A DNA stretch of 64,000 nt. Source: Allocoleopsis franciscana PCC 7113 (GTDB taxonomy: Bacteria > Cyanobacteriota > Cyanobacteriia > Cyanobacteriales > Coleofasciculaceae). Position numbers and translations under genes: made by a program. The DNA lies in the NCBI RefSeq assembly GCF_000317515.1, contig NC_019738.1, forward strand, positions 6,164,001 through 6,228,000, read 5' to 3'. How positions within the stretch are numbered: the stretch's first letter is position 1; each line of letters opens with the position of its first letter. The notes beneath the pieces were generated by a model. The model made no database searches, was not told the origin of the DNA, and was given only the letters and a program-made list of their open reading frames with translations. Shown piece after piece: positions 17,952-26,641 of the stretch.

Positions 17952-18000
17952 CCGTAACAGATTCTGCTACCTCAGGAATTATGCACAAGCACCATATACT

Positions 18001-18029
18001 GTAGGGGCAAATTGGTCATTCGGCCCTAC
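18001..18029. repeat. GTAGGG...CCCTAC dispersed palindrome
   Basis: The element reads GTAGGGGC, 15 bases, then CGGCCCTACC, with GTAGGG and CCCTAC as arms. It resembles an abundant cyanobacterial intergenic palindrome. It lies just downstream of the RTX gene end. Confidence 0.5.
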
Positions 18030-18074
18030 CCATGGCGGTTAAAGGGTAAATTTGCGTAAGTCCTGTACCTTTTT

Positions 18075-19670
18075 CTATGCAAAGGTTAGTACAACAGTGG
18101 AGCCAGCAAATATAAACGCTGCTGCTGAGTCTTCCACAACCGCAATTGTGTCACCCCGGAAGAGAATTTCGGTATCAAGAGCAGAGGTTCCAGAGAAATC
18201 CCCAATCTGGAGAGTGTAATCGTTCAGATTTCCAGTTACTTGAATGATATCCTCTCCAAATACCCAATCCTTAATCGTGGCATAGCCAAGTCCCAAGAAG
18301 TCTACGAATCCCGCCTGTCCCAATACGAAAGTATCAGTCCCAAATCCACCTCTGTAGACGTCATAACCTCCTATGCCAATCAAACGATCATTACCATTAC
18401 CACCAATAAGAGTGTCACTGCCGTAACCTCCCCAGAGAGTGTCATTGCCGTTACCACCCTCAAGATAGTCGTCACTGAAGTTGAAAGCATTTACAGTGCC
18501 ACCACCTATAAAATCATCTCCGTCTCCACCGAACAGGGCATCCGCTCCCAACCCACCATAGATGGTATCTGCGTCAAGACCACCTCCTACTGTATCGCTT
18601 CCATCGCCACCATCCAGGAAGTTAAAGCCGAGAATATCCAAGATTAGATCGTTGCCAGCATTACCTGTGATGGTGTTACTGTCAATACCACCTTCTAGAT
18701 AGTCATCACCCAAACCTCCATCAATTAAATCCAGGCCGGCGATGCCGAAGATTGTGTCGTTACCAGCACCACCGTTGAGGACTTCACTGCCATACCCTCC
18801 TACAACGGTGTCATCGCCACCGCCAGCATATACAAAGTTTATTGAAATATTAAAGGGGTCTAGGATGCTGTCATCGGTGTAGATCCGGTCATCGCCATCA
18901 CCCGTATTGATGGTGTCAGAGCCATAGTAACCATAGATAATGTTGTTGCCTGCGTAGTCTACGATAACGTCATTTCCAAGTCCGCCTCTAACAAAGTCAT
19001 TTCCAAAACCTCCATCTATGGTATTACTACCGCTGATGCCGAAGATTATGTCGTTCCCAGCACTACCGTTGAGAATGTCATTACCATACCCTCCTACAAT
19101 AATGTCATTGCCGCCGCCAGCATCTACAAAGTTTGTCGCCACATCCAATGGGTCTAGGATGTCGCTACCGGTGTAGATAATGTCATCGCCATTGCCCGTA
19201 TTGATGAAGTCAGAGCCATAGTAACCATAGATCTTGTTGTTGCCGGCGAAGTCGAAAATTACGTCATTTCCAAGTGCGCCGAAAATGAAGTCATTCCCGA
19301 AACCCCCATCTATTGTGTCATTACCGCCGATGCCATAGATTTCATCGTCGCCAGCACCACCGTTGAGGATTTCACTGCCAAACCCTCCTACAACAGTGTC
19401 ATTGCCACCACCAGCATCTACAAAGTTTGTTGAAACACCAGAGGCGTCTAGGAATCCGTTCTCGGTGTAGATAATGTCATTGCCATTGCCCGTGTTGATG
19501 AAGTCAGCTCCCAATCCACCATAGATAAGATTGCTGCCCAAAGAGTCTGAAATAACATCGTCTCCACTATTGCCATCAATGATGTCGCTGCCATTCCCAC
19601 CATTGAGATAATCATTTCCTGTACCGCCGAGTAAATAGTCGTCGCCTAGAGTTCCCACTAAAAAGACCAT
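18075..19670 (-). CDS. RTX-type calcium-binding repeat protein, probably secreted
   Basis: The 531-residue protein consists almost entirely of GGxGxDxL-type nonapeptides (DYLLGGTGNDYLNGGNGSD and variants), which form Ca2+-binding beta-rolls. There is no Sec signal peptide. The last about 80 residues (DTFVLGQAGFVDFLGLGYATIKDW... to ...FIFAGSTVVLTFA) look like a type I secretion tail. A longer period is visible: an INTGNGxDxIYT block recurs three times exactly 294 bp (98 residues) apart (19465, 19171 and 18877). The ribosome-binding site is GAGGAG, 9-10 bases before the ATG. No type I exporter genes are in the window. The upstream region carries the four-copy bipartite element array. A role as a surface or gliding-associated protein is inferred. 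Confidence 0.9.
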   Translation of the reverse strand: MVFLVGTLGDDYLLGGTGNDYLNGGNGSDIIDGNSGDDVISDSLGSNLIYGGLGADFINTGNGNDIIYTENGFLDASGVSTNFVDAGGGNDTVVGGFGSEILNGGAGDDEIYGIGGNDTIDGGFGNDFIFGALGNDVIFDFAGNNKIYGYYGSDFINTGNGDDIIYTGSDILDPLDVATNFVDAGGGNDIIVGGYGNDILNGSAGNDIIFGISGSNTIDGGFGNDFVRGGLGNDVIVDYAGNNIIYGYYGSDTINTGDGDDRIYTDDSILDPFNISINFVYAGGGDDTVVGGYGSEVLNGGAGNDTIFGIAGLDLIDGGLGDDYLEGGIDSNTITGNAGNDLILDILGFNFLDGGDGSDTVGGGLDADTIYGGLGADALFGGDGDDFIGGGTVNAFNFSDDYLEGGNGNDTLWGGYGSDTLIGGNGNDRLIGIGGYDVYRGGFGTDTFVLGQAGFVDFLGLGYATIKDWVFGEDIIQVTGNLNDYTLQIGDFSGTSALDTEILFRGDTIAVVEDSAAAFIFAGSTVVLTFA

Positions 19671-19770
19671 TGCAAATTACTCCTCAATTTTGAGTCAGGT
19701 TTAAATGTTGAGTGGTGTCGTTATTAGAGCAATGTCCAAGTCGAAAACTTCATGTTCATTGCGCTTAGTT

Positions 19771-20120
19771 GTCTGTATCTCTGGAGTTAGATCTGCTTAT
19801 GCAGTTGTTGGCTGCAACAAGAGCGATCGCACCTCATAAAAATTTCGATTTTGTGTTAGGTATTCTGTCTGCCTATATCTCTGAAGTCAGTGTTCCTTAT
19901 GCAGGTGCTGATCAAAAAAACCGCGATCGCATGACATAAACCTTCACTGTCCTAGCAAGTTCTCCGTCTGTGTATATCTCTACAGCCATTGCTACTTATG
20001 CAGTTGTTTGCTAAGAAAATGGCGCTCAATCACAATACACACTCAAAGTTTGAAAACTCCTTGGTAGATGTTGCTGTCTAGATGTATCTCTTGAGTTACT
20101 ACCTCTTATGCAGTTAGTAA
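19771..20120 (-). repeat. Four-copy ~100-bp repeat array, each copy with a bipartite TGCATAA-N14-AGAGATA element
   Basis: Read toward the RTX gene (minus strand), each copy has CTGCATAAG, 13 bases, then AGAGATA. On the plus strand TATCTCT starts at 19776, 19876, 19975 and 20085, and TTATGCA starts at 19797, 19897, 19996 and 20106. The internal spacing is identical in all four copies while the copies themselves lie 100, 99 and 110 bp apart. The surrounding sequence is diverged but related: CAGAC or TAGAC follows each AGAGATA, and the middle two copies share a HIP1 site. The nearest copy ends 106 bp from the RTX start codon. Confidence 0.85.
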
Positions 20121-20550
20121 GGAAGACGAGTGAACACCACCTAGTTCTCTCGTTTAAATTCAAGCCTTTGTTTTAACTACTCCAACTTGATGGTTGCCAA
20201 AGACGCCAATGCCCTTGACGCTAACCCTCCTAGAATTCGGTTAGTCCACCACGCTTGATCGATGAAGGGTTTCACTCCAAATACTCGCTATTGGTATCAA
20301 GCCCCACCTCCTTGTCAACAACCGCTGTGCAGTTACACGGTTGCTGAGAATACACTTGCTGCTTGACTCACTTATCTAAGGAGCCGCTCAGCGATGGGGA
20401 TTAGATAGGCAAATAGGGATAAGCATGATGGTAACATGTGTCAACAGCACTTCTGTAGCACTTCTGTTATTATTCTCCCACTTTTTCATCGTTTTCACTC
20501 AATTCGTTTAAGTTTATTTACCTAGTCCGACTCTTCCAGAACCATCGCCG
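20121..20550. other. Gene-free stretch without recognisable content
   Basis: No convincing ORF or RNA was found here. A short direct repeat AGCACTTCTGT occurs twice near 20447-20470. The minus strand at about 20210-20290 has a short open stretch without a family I recognise; it may be gene debris. Confidence 0.5.
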
Positions 20551-20704
20551 ATGAACATCGAACAGACCAAAACTCCTGAACTCAGGATTGTGGAGCCTAA
20601 AGTGTTGGCGGACAATTGCGGGAACCATTTTCGAGGTAGCCCTAGACATCCGCCAAATATTCCCGACTTTCAGTCCATGGGTAGTTTACACTGAACGGAT
20701 GTGA
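20551..20704 (+). pseudogene. rfbC: rfbC (dTDP-4-dehydrorhamnose 3,5-epimerase) remnant, internally deleted and frameshifted
   Basis: The ATG at 20551 opens MNIEQTKTPELRIVEPKVLADNCGNHF, which matches the RfbC N-terminus (MNv..T.i..vlilEPkVfgDeRGfF). The match then shifts by one frame: from about 20630 the sequence reads FEVALDIRQIFPTFSPWV VYTERM, which matches the RfbC segment FDVAVDIRxxSPTFGxWV about 50 residues further on. The catalytic His region (QDNHSxSxxxVLRGLHYQ) and the whole C-terminal half are missing. In the first frame the ORF stops at 20694 after 47 codons; in the second frame the stop is at 20702-20704. The GT2 gene starts at GTG 20701, overlapping this stop. Confidence 0.75.
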
Positions 20705-21558
20705 TTTACTTCTTGACCGTCAATTACTATTCAACTCGCCTGATTGCTCGATTAATCGACTCAATTCCAGCAACTCAAACCATTCCTCATCAAATTGTTG
20801 TTGTTAATAACTCCGCTAATGATCAGGAGCTTAAAGACCTTTACACCGAATCCCTGCAAATTTTAGACGCCCAAACCAATCTGGGCTTTGGCAAAGCCTG
20901 CAATCTGGGACTGAACTGGATCTACGAGCGAAATCCCAATGCTATTGTCTGGATGATCAATCCTGATACTTATCTGCCAGAAAACACTTTAAAAAAAGTT
21001 TCTCCTTTCTTTAACGCCCATCCAGAACTCTCGATTGTTGGTACCCTGATCTACACGCCTGCTGCTGAGCTCTGGTTCGCTGGAGGTCAATTTATCCCTA
21101 AGTTGGGTGCTATCCTCTCCACTGATCTACTTTCCTCTCATCCCGATACTGCCTATGTCTTTTGTGACTGGGTGAGTGGATGTAGTCTTTTAATTAATCT
21201 GCGTCACTTTCCGGAATGCCCTCAGTTTGATCCAGCTTATTTTCTCTACTACGAAGACTTTGACTTTTGTCGTCGCTACGCCATGCAGGGGCATCAGATT
21301 GCAGTTACCAGTCAGTTTGCTGTCGTTCACGAAGCCTCTGCAATCGCCAATCGAAATATGACTAAAAAATTAAAGCACAGCACCTATAGCTATTTGCTCA
21401 CGCTAGAACGATATACCAACAAAGCCATTTTTATCCTGCGTTTTCTCCGACTCACCCTTTACAGCTTTATCCTGCTATTGCTAAAACCTCAAACCGCTCT
21501 TGGTAAACTGGCTGGCATATCCAGCTATTTATTTGAAAAGTTTAGTAATGATCAATGA
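20701..21558 (+). CDS. Family 2 glycosyltransferase (rhamnosyltransferase-like)
   Basis: The 285-residue GT-A enzyme has FLTVNYYSTRLIARLIDSI, IVVVNNSANDQEL, NLGFGKACNLGL, IVWMINPDTYLPENTL (metal-binding PDT), VSGCSLLINLRHF and YFLYYEDFDFCRRYAMQG. This set of motifs is typical of dTDP-rhamnosyltransferases such as WbbL. The GTG start overlaps the stop of the broken rfbC, which suggests it was once translationally coupled to a complete rfbC. The end abuts the next glycosyltransferase (10 bp). Confidence 0.88.
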   Translation: MIYFLTVNYYSTRLIARLIDSIPATQTIPHQIVVVNNSANDQELKDLYTESLQILDAQTNLGFGKACNLGLNWIYERNPNAIVWMINPDTYLPENTLKKVSPFFNAHPELSIVGTLIYTPAAELWFAGGQFIPKLGAILSTDLLSSHPDTAYVFCDWVSGCSLLINLRHFPECPQFDPAYFLYYEDFDFCRRYAMQGHQIAVTSQFAVVHEASAIANRNMTKKLKHSTYSYLLTLERYTNKAIFILRFLRLTLYSFILLLLKPQTALGKLAGISSYLFEKFSNDQ

Positions 21559-21568
21559 TGAATGACCA

Positions 21569-22777
21569 ATGACCGATGATCAAACTTTAGTTAATCTATC
21601 TGTTCTATTTTCCAAACCCACTGGTATCAGCACCTATGCCATCAATCTGTTGCCTCATTTACAACAGCTAAATCCTACACTACTAATTTCGCCAACTGTC
21701 TCAACTTGGATGCCTCTAAGTGACTATACCTGCTACTCAATTCCTGGCAACTTAACACCAGAACAAGGAACAAAAGGCCACTTTCGCCGCCTCTTATGGA
21801 CTCAGCTACAGTTGCCGCGAATTTATAACACGTTACGCTCGCGTCTTCTCTTTTCCCCCATCCCCGAAGCCCCACTCTACACTAACTGCCGTTACGTGGT
21901 GATGGTTCACGACTTGATTCCCCTGCGATTTCCCCGACGCTTCTCACCCCTAACACCCTACTTCCGCTATTACATTCCCCAAGTTCTTGCCCAAGCTCAA
22001 CATATTATCTGCAACTCCACTGCTACAGCTAGAGATATTACCGACTTTTTCCATATCCCCTCTGCAAAAATCACACCCATTCCCCTGGCTTACGACGCCA
22101 ACCATTTTCGCTGTTTGGAGCGACTCAGTGAAGTAACTTCTCCTTTACCCCCTCAACCCCCCTTCCTAACAGGGGAGTACAAGGAAAAGCGTTTATCCTT
22201 GGATTCTTCCAATGAGCCGAGGGAGGGAGAAGCTTCAAGGAATCGCCCTTACTTTCTCTACATCGGTCGGCACGACCCTTATAAGAATTTACATCGATTG
22301 ATAGATGCCTTTGCAGCCCTTCCTAATTGCCATGACTATGAACTTTGGCTTGTAGGCTCAACGGATCAACGCTACACGCCCAAACTTGGAGATCAAGCCG
22401 ACCAACTCGGTTTAACCCATCAGGTGAAATTCCTGGACTACCTTCCTTACAACCAACTACCAACCATCATCAACCAAGCGATCGCACTTGTCTTCCCCAC
22501 TCTCTGGGAAGGCTTTGGACTCCCTGTTCTAGAAGCCATGGCTTGCGGCACCCCTGTTATTACCTCTAACCTCTCCTCCCTACCCGAAGTGGCGGGTAAT
22601 GCAGCCCTCGTCATCAATCCCTACAACGCGGGTGAAATCACTGAAGCCATGCAAGCCATAGCAACGGATTCAGAATTGCGATCGCGCCTACGTGCCCTGA
22701 GTCTCAACCGCGCCAGCCAATTTAGCTGGGCAAAAACAGGACAAGCCACTGTCGAAGTTCTTCAACGCTACCTATAA
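21569..22777 (+). CDS. GT4 glycosyltransferase (mannosyltransferase-like) with repeat-derived insertion
   Basis: The 402-residue GT-B enzyme starts with VLFSKPTGISTYAINLLPHL. The donor-site half has YFLYIGRHDPYKNLHRLIDAF, VKFLDYLPYNQLPTIINQAIALVFPTLWEGFGLPVLEAMACGTPVITSNLSSLPEVAG, the E-x7-E signature of GT4. Between the two halves, about 35 residues (SPLPPQPPFLTGEY...NEPREGEASRN, DNA about 22140-22240) are encoded by a C-rich dispersed repeat that normally lies between genes; related enzymes usually have a short linker there. The frame is kept, so the protein is probably still active. Confidence 0.88.
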   Translation: MTDDQTLVNLSVLFSKPTGISTYAINLLPHLQQLNPTLLISPTVSTWMPLSDYTCYSIPGNLTPEQGTKGHFRRLLWTQLQLPRIYNTLRSRLLFSPIPEAPLYTNCRYVVMVHDLIPLRFPRRFSPLTPYFRYYIPQVLAQAQHIICNSTATARDITDFFHIPSAKITPIPLAYDANHFRCLERLSEVTSPLPPQPPFLTGEYKEKRLSLDSSNEPREGEASRNRPYFLYIGRHDPYKNLHRLIDAFAALPNCHDYELWLVGSTDQRYTPKLGDQADQLGLTHQVKFLDYLPYNQLPTIINQAIALVFPTLWEGFGLPVLEAMACGTPVITSNLSSLPEVAGNAALVINPYNAGEITEAMQAIATDSELRSRLRALSLNRASQFSWAKTGQATVEVLQRYL

Positions 22778-22917
22778 CAAATAGAAATATAGAAAATTCT
22801 TTCTAAAAATTCTTAAGATGAGTCAGAATACCAGTTGCCAGTGATTGGTGATCTCTGACTAAGATGAGAGGAAATCAAAAATCCGCTGATTACTAACAGA
22901 AAATCCAGCAGAAAACC

Positions 22918-23889
22918 GTGCCCAAAAAAGCTTTAATCACCGGATTAACAGGTCAAGACGGTTCCTACCTAGCCGAACTCCTCCTATCCAAAGGTTACCA
23001 AGTCTATGGATTAGTCCGCCGTTCCAGTTCCGGCAACATCAGCCGCATCAGTCACCTATCGGGCAACGTCCAAATTCTCTCGGGCGATCTTCTCGATCAA
23101 TGTTCCCTCATGGACGCGATCGCCGCCTCCCAACCCGACGAAATCTATAACCTCGCCTCCCAAAGCTACGTTCCCCTTTCCTGGACACAACCCTCCCTCA
23201 CCGCCGAATACACCGCCCTCGGAGTCTCCCGTTTGCTAGAGTCCATCCGCCGCTGCAAAAGTGACGCCAAATTTTACCAAGCCTCCAGTAGTGAAGTCTT
23301 CGGTCAGCCCGATGAATCCCCTCAAACTGAACGCACCGCCTTTCGTCCCCGCAACCCCTACGGCGTTGCTAAAGCCTACGCCCACTGGATGACCATTAAC
23401 TATCGGCAACAGTACAATCTTTACGCCTGCTGCGGCATCACCTACACCCACGAATCTCCCCGACGCGGTGCAGAATTCGTCTTTCGCAAAATCACTCGCG
23501 CTGCTGCCATGATCAAACTCGGTCTTGCCCAAGAATTAAAACTGGGTAACCTGGATGCACGTCGCGACTGGTGCTATGCCCAGGATGCTGTTTATGCCAT
23601 GTGGATGATGTTGCAACACGAGCAACCCGATGACTACATCATTGCTAGCGGTGAAACCCACTCCGTCAGAGAGTTAGTCGAGTGTGCTTTTAACTGTGTT
23701 GGTCTAAACTGGCAAGATTATGTTTCCGTAGACCCAGCCTTTTACCGACCGGATGAACCCGTACAGTTAGTCGGCTGCATCGATAAAATCCAAACTCAGC
23801 TAGGCTGGAAGCCCCATTCCACCTTTAACCGTCTGGTTGAACTCATGGTCGATTATGACCTGAAAGAACTCAGTAACAGCAAAGCTTAA
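22918..23889 (+). CDS. gmd: GDP-mannose 4,6-dehydratase
   Basis: The 323-residue enzyme converts GDP-D-mannose to GDP-4-keto-6-deoxy-D-mannose, the precursor of GDP-fucose, GDP-rhamnose or GDP-perosamine. The NADP-binding motif GLTGQDGSYLAELLL is at residue 8. The catalytic region is SSSEVFGQPDESPQTERTAFRPRNPYGVAKAYAHWM with YxxxK, and the cofactor-fixing R-x-SSSGNISRI loop is present. The start is GTG. The usual partner reductase or epimerase (fcl/wcaG or rmd) is not in the window, so the final sugar cannot be told. Confidence 0.93.
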   Translation: MPKKALITGLTGQDGSYLAELLLSKGYQVYGLVRRSSSGNISRISHLSGNVQILSGDLLDQCSLMDAIAASQPDEIYNLASQSYVPLSWTQPSLTAEYTALGVSRLLESIRRCKSDAKFYQASSSEVFGQPDESPQTERTAFRPRNPYGVAKAYAHWMTINYRQQYNLYACCGITYTHESPRRGAEFVFRKITRAAAMIKLGLAQELKLGNLDARRDWCYAQDAVYAMWMMLQHEQPDDYIIASGETHSVRELVECAFNCVGLNWQDYVSVDPAFYRPDEPVQLVGCIDKIQTQLGWKPHSTFNRLVELMVDYDLKELSNSKA

Positions 23890-24281
23890 GTTTTGTTTTC
23901 TAAGCTGATGACTATCCACAGAGGATAAGTTCTTATTTCCTGAGTGCGGCTCACAACCTTAGGGTGATCTATGTAGTTTCTTTCTAAAGTGATAGCCACC
24001 CTACACTAGGTATATGATAATTTTGTGAAAATTTGCCCAATCCTGAGGGTGTGACCAGCCTGTCAGGCAGACACAACTGTAACGGGAGGTATATTCCAAA
24101 CTTCAACATGGATTCGAGTGTTCGCAACCAACTCAAATATAAGATAGGTTAGTTTCCTGCAAAAATTTTGCCAGGTTGGTGAGATTTGGCATAACGATAG
24201 AGAACATAAAAGACAACCTTCTCCAAAACCAACTACTTTTATTAGCTCACGCGAACTAGCATTTTATTGAGACATAGACCG
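23890..24281. other. Gene-free stretch before the winged-helix regulator gene
   Basis: No ORF of note is present. Two inverted repeats are visible: TAGGGTG at 23960-23966 pairs with CACCCTA at 23997-24003, and CCTGCAAAA / TTTTGCCAGG lies near 24156-24175. Neither is followed by a T-run, so neither is a clear terminator. It probably contains the promoter of the regulator downstream. Confidence 0.5.
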
Positions 24282-25031
24282 ATGTATAAATGGGGGGATT
24301 TACGCTTAGAGCCAGAAGCTTGTGAAGTCAGCTACCAAGGACAAACCCTGCGATTGTATCCCAAAGAGTATGAACTTTTGAAGCTATTCTTTGATTACCC
24401 GAAACGGGTATTAAGTCCATCTTTTATCATTGATCGTCTTTGGTCTTTTGATACAATTCCCAGCGAAAGTGCCGTAAGAACTCATATTAAAGGACTGCGA
24501 CGTAAACTCAAAGATGCAGGGGCAGAAGATGTCATTCAGACCGTTCATAGTTTGGGTTATCGTTTGAAGCCGCTGCCGAAAGAGACCCAGAAATCGGATT
24601 CTTCATTGAGTCCCATGTTGATAAAGCTATTAGCATTACATGAAATTGAACATATTATCGTTGATAAGAATTTTATTATTTTGGAGGCTTCTCCAGATGT
24701 AAAAAAATTCTCTGATTATCCGTGGGATGTGGAAATTGGTCGAGAAGTAACTTTAGCATTTCCTGAATTAATTGGGCTTGAATCTACTCTATTGGAAATT
24801 TTAGAAAACCAAAAACCCAGCTTTGATATTAAAGGAATTGCTCGGTCAAAAAATTCTCTAAGACCAGACTACATCAATATTTATGCCATGAGCGAACCCA
24901 CAGAAAACCAATCCAACCAAAGATTACTTCTTTTGTTTGAAGACTCTTCGGAAAAAATGATTTGGAAACAGCAGGTTGTTCAACAAGAAAACGAATCTTA
25001 TTTACTGATTGGAGAACCCTTTAAAAATTAA
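24282..25031 (+). CDS. Winged-helix DNA-binding regulator with C-terminal PAS-like domain
   Basis: The protein has 249 residues from ATG 24282; an in-frame TTG at 24267 is less likely. Residues 1-95 form an OmpR/PhoB-type winged helix ([32 protein letters not shown]... [18 protein letters not shown]... [13 protein letters not shown]). There is no N-terminal receiver domain. The C-terminal 140 residues ([48 protein letters not shown]...) look like a PAS-type sensor. The DNA-binding domain therefore precedes the sensor, which is the reverse of normal response regulators. The target is unknown. Confidence 0.75.
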   Translation: MYKWGDLRLEPEACEVSYQGQTLRLYPKEYELLKLFFDYPKRVLSPSFIIDRLWSFDTIPSESAVRTHIKGLRRKLKDAGAEDVIQTVHSLGYRLKPLPKETQKSDSSLSPMLIKLLALHEIEHIIVDKNFIILEASPDVKKFSDYPWDVEIGREVTLAFPELIGLESTLLEILENQKPSFDIKGIARSKNSLRPDYINIYAMSEPTENQSNQRLLLLFEDSSEKMIWKQQVVQQENESYLLIGEPFKN

Positions 25032-25240
25032 ACTGCATTCATCCCTCATCCCTAAGTGGAGCAGCAGCTAATCGCATAGGAGAACGAATTCCAGAAGTGG
25101 GGCTGTTGACTTTCCATCCTTTATTCGGTCTTCTCGCCCCTGAAGCGATAAAGTTTGCGGCAACGGCTAGCTACAATGAGAGCGTACCGACACAAAACTT
25201 GTGTCTGGTTTTTTGTTCTGCTTGCTCAAGGAATGCGGTT

Positions 25241-26635
25241 ATGGCTCTGCCAATTGTTGCTGTGATAGGACGCCCGAATGTGGGCAAATCAACCCTGGTC
25301 AATCGTTTGGCAGGCGTAACCGATGCGATTGTCCATGATGAACCTGGGGTAACGCGCGATCGCACGTATCGCCCCGGCTTCTGGCAAGATCGCGAGTTCC
25401 TGGTTGTCGATACAGGTGGCTTAGTCTTTGATGATGACACCGAATTCTTGCCCCTGATCCGAGAACAGGCCATGGCGGCGCTGGCTGAATCGAGTGCAGC
25501 CATATTCGTCGTGGATGGTCAGGAGGGGCCGACACCGGCAGATGAAACGATCGCGGAATGGTTACGCCAACAATCCGTGCCTTTTTTCCTTGCCGTGAAC
25601 AAATGCGAATCGCCACAGCAGGGCATTATCCAATCCTCTCAGTTTTGGGAATTAGGATTAGGCGAACCGTTCCCTGTCTCCGGGATTCATGGCAATGGTC
25701 TTGGAGAACTGCTCGATGAGCTAATTACTCACCTGGAACCGGTAGAAATCCCGTCAGAAACCTCTGAGATTAAAGTTGCCATTGTTGGACGCCCCAATGT
25801 AGGCAAGTCCAGCTTATTGAACGCCTTTACTGGGGAAAATCGTGCGATCGTTAGTCCTATTTCTGGCACTACCCGCGATGCGATTGATATGGTCGTAGAA
25901 CGACCGGGTAAGGCAGAAAAGGAGGGTGAAAGCAAAACCTATCGCCTGATTGATACGGCGGGAATTCGTAAGAAGAAGAATGTGGATTACGGCCCGGAAT
26001 TCTTTGGTATTAATCGGGCGTTTAAAGCGATTCGCCGCTCCGATGTGGTGTTAATGGTCATTGACGCCCTGGATGGAGTAACCGAGCAAGACCAAAAACT
26101 AGCAGGGCGAATTGCCGAAGAAGGACGTGCGGCTGTGATTGTGGTGAACAAATGGGATGCCGTTGAAAAAGATTCCCACACGATCTATGAACAGGAAAAA
26201 CTGGTTAAAGACCGCCTGAGTTTTGTCGATTGGGCCGAGATCATTTTTGTCAGTGCTCAGACCGGACAACGGGTGGAAAAGATTTTGGATTTAGTCGATA
26301 CCGCCGCTGAGGGACATCGTCGTCGTGTGACCACTTCGGTAATTAACGAAGTGCTAGAAGAAGCCGTAAGCTGGCACTCTCCCCCCACCTCTCGCCAAGG
26401 GCGGCAGGGCAAAATTTACTATGGTACTCAGGTCGCCAGTCAGCCACCCACGATTGCTCTGTTTGTCAACGAGCCTAAGCGCTTTAACGATAACTACCGC
26501 CGCTATATCGAGCGTCAGTTTCGTCAACATTTGGGCTTTACTGGGACACCAATCCGCTTGCTGTGGCGGGGTAAGAAAGCCCGTGAGGTTGGGAACAATA
26601 TCCAGAGCAATGCCAACCGAGCCACACGGGTATAG
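25241..26635 (+). CDS. der: GTPase Der (EngA), 50S ribosome assembly
   Basis: The protein has 464 residues when started at ATG 25241 ([17 protein letters not shown]); upstream in-frame GTG codons would add about 48 residues not seen in the family. It has two G domains: [14 protein letters not shown] at residue 9 with DTGG and NKCE, and [14 protein letters not shown] near residue 184 with DTAGI and NKWD. A C-terminal KH-like domain ends in [11 protein letters not shown]. It is essential for large ribosomal subunit maturation. The CbiQ/EcfT gene starts 6 bp downstream, so the two are probably co-transcribed. Confidence 0.96.
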   Translation: MALPIVAVIGRPNVGKSTLVNRLAGVTDAIVHDEPGVTRDRTYRPGFWQDREFLVVDTGGLVFDDDTEFLPLIREQAMAALAESSAAIFVVDGQEGPTPADETIAEWLRQQSVPFFLAVNKCESPQQGIIQSSQFWELGLGEPFPVSGIHGNGLGELLDELITHLEPVEIPSETSEIKVAIVGRPNVGKSSLLNAFTGENRAIVSPISGTTRDAIDMVVERPGKAEKEGESKTYRLIDTAGIRKKKNVDYGPEFFGINRAFKAIRRSDVVLMVIDALDGVTEQDQKLAGRIAEEGRAAVIVVNKWDAVEKDSHTIYEQEKLVKDRLSFVDWAEIIFVSAQTGQRVEKILDLVDTAAEGHRRRVTTSVINEVLEEAVSWHSPPTSRQGRQGKIYYGTQVASQPPTIALFVNEPKRFNDNYRRYIERQFRQHLGFTGTPIRLLWRGKKAREVGNNIQSNANRATRV

Positions 26636-26641
26636 AGACAA

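Noticed and set aside
17970-17990. TTATGCA near 17980 as an eighth bipartite element
   Set aside because: The partner half-site at 14 bp does not match (CAGATTC instead of a YATCNCY type).
20210-20290. Minus-strand debris that could be a transporter C-terminus
   Set aside because: Only about 30 residues are open and the resemblance is too weak to name a family.
25097-25240. 48-residue N-terminal extension of Der
   Set aside because: ATG 25241 gives the usual family N-terminus ([17 protein letters not shown]) and the extension has no coding character.
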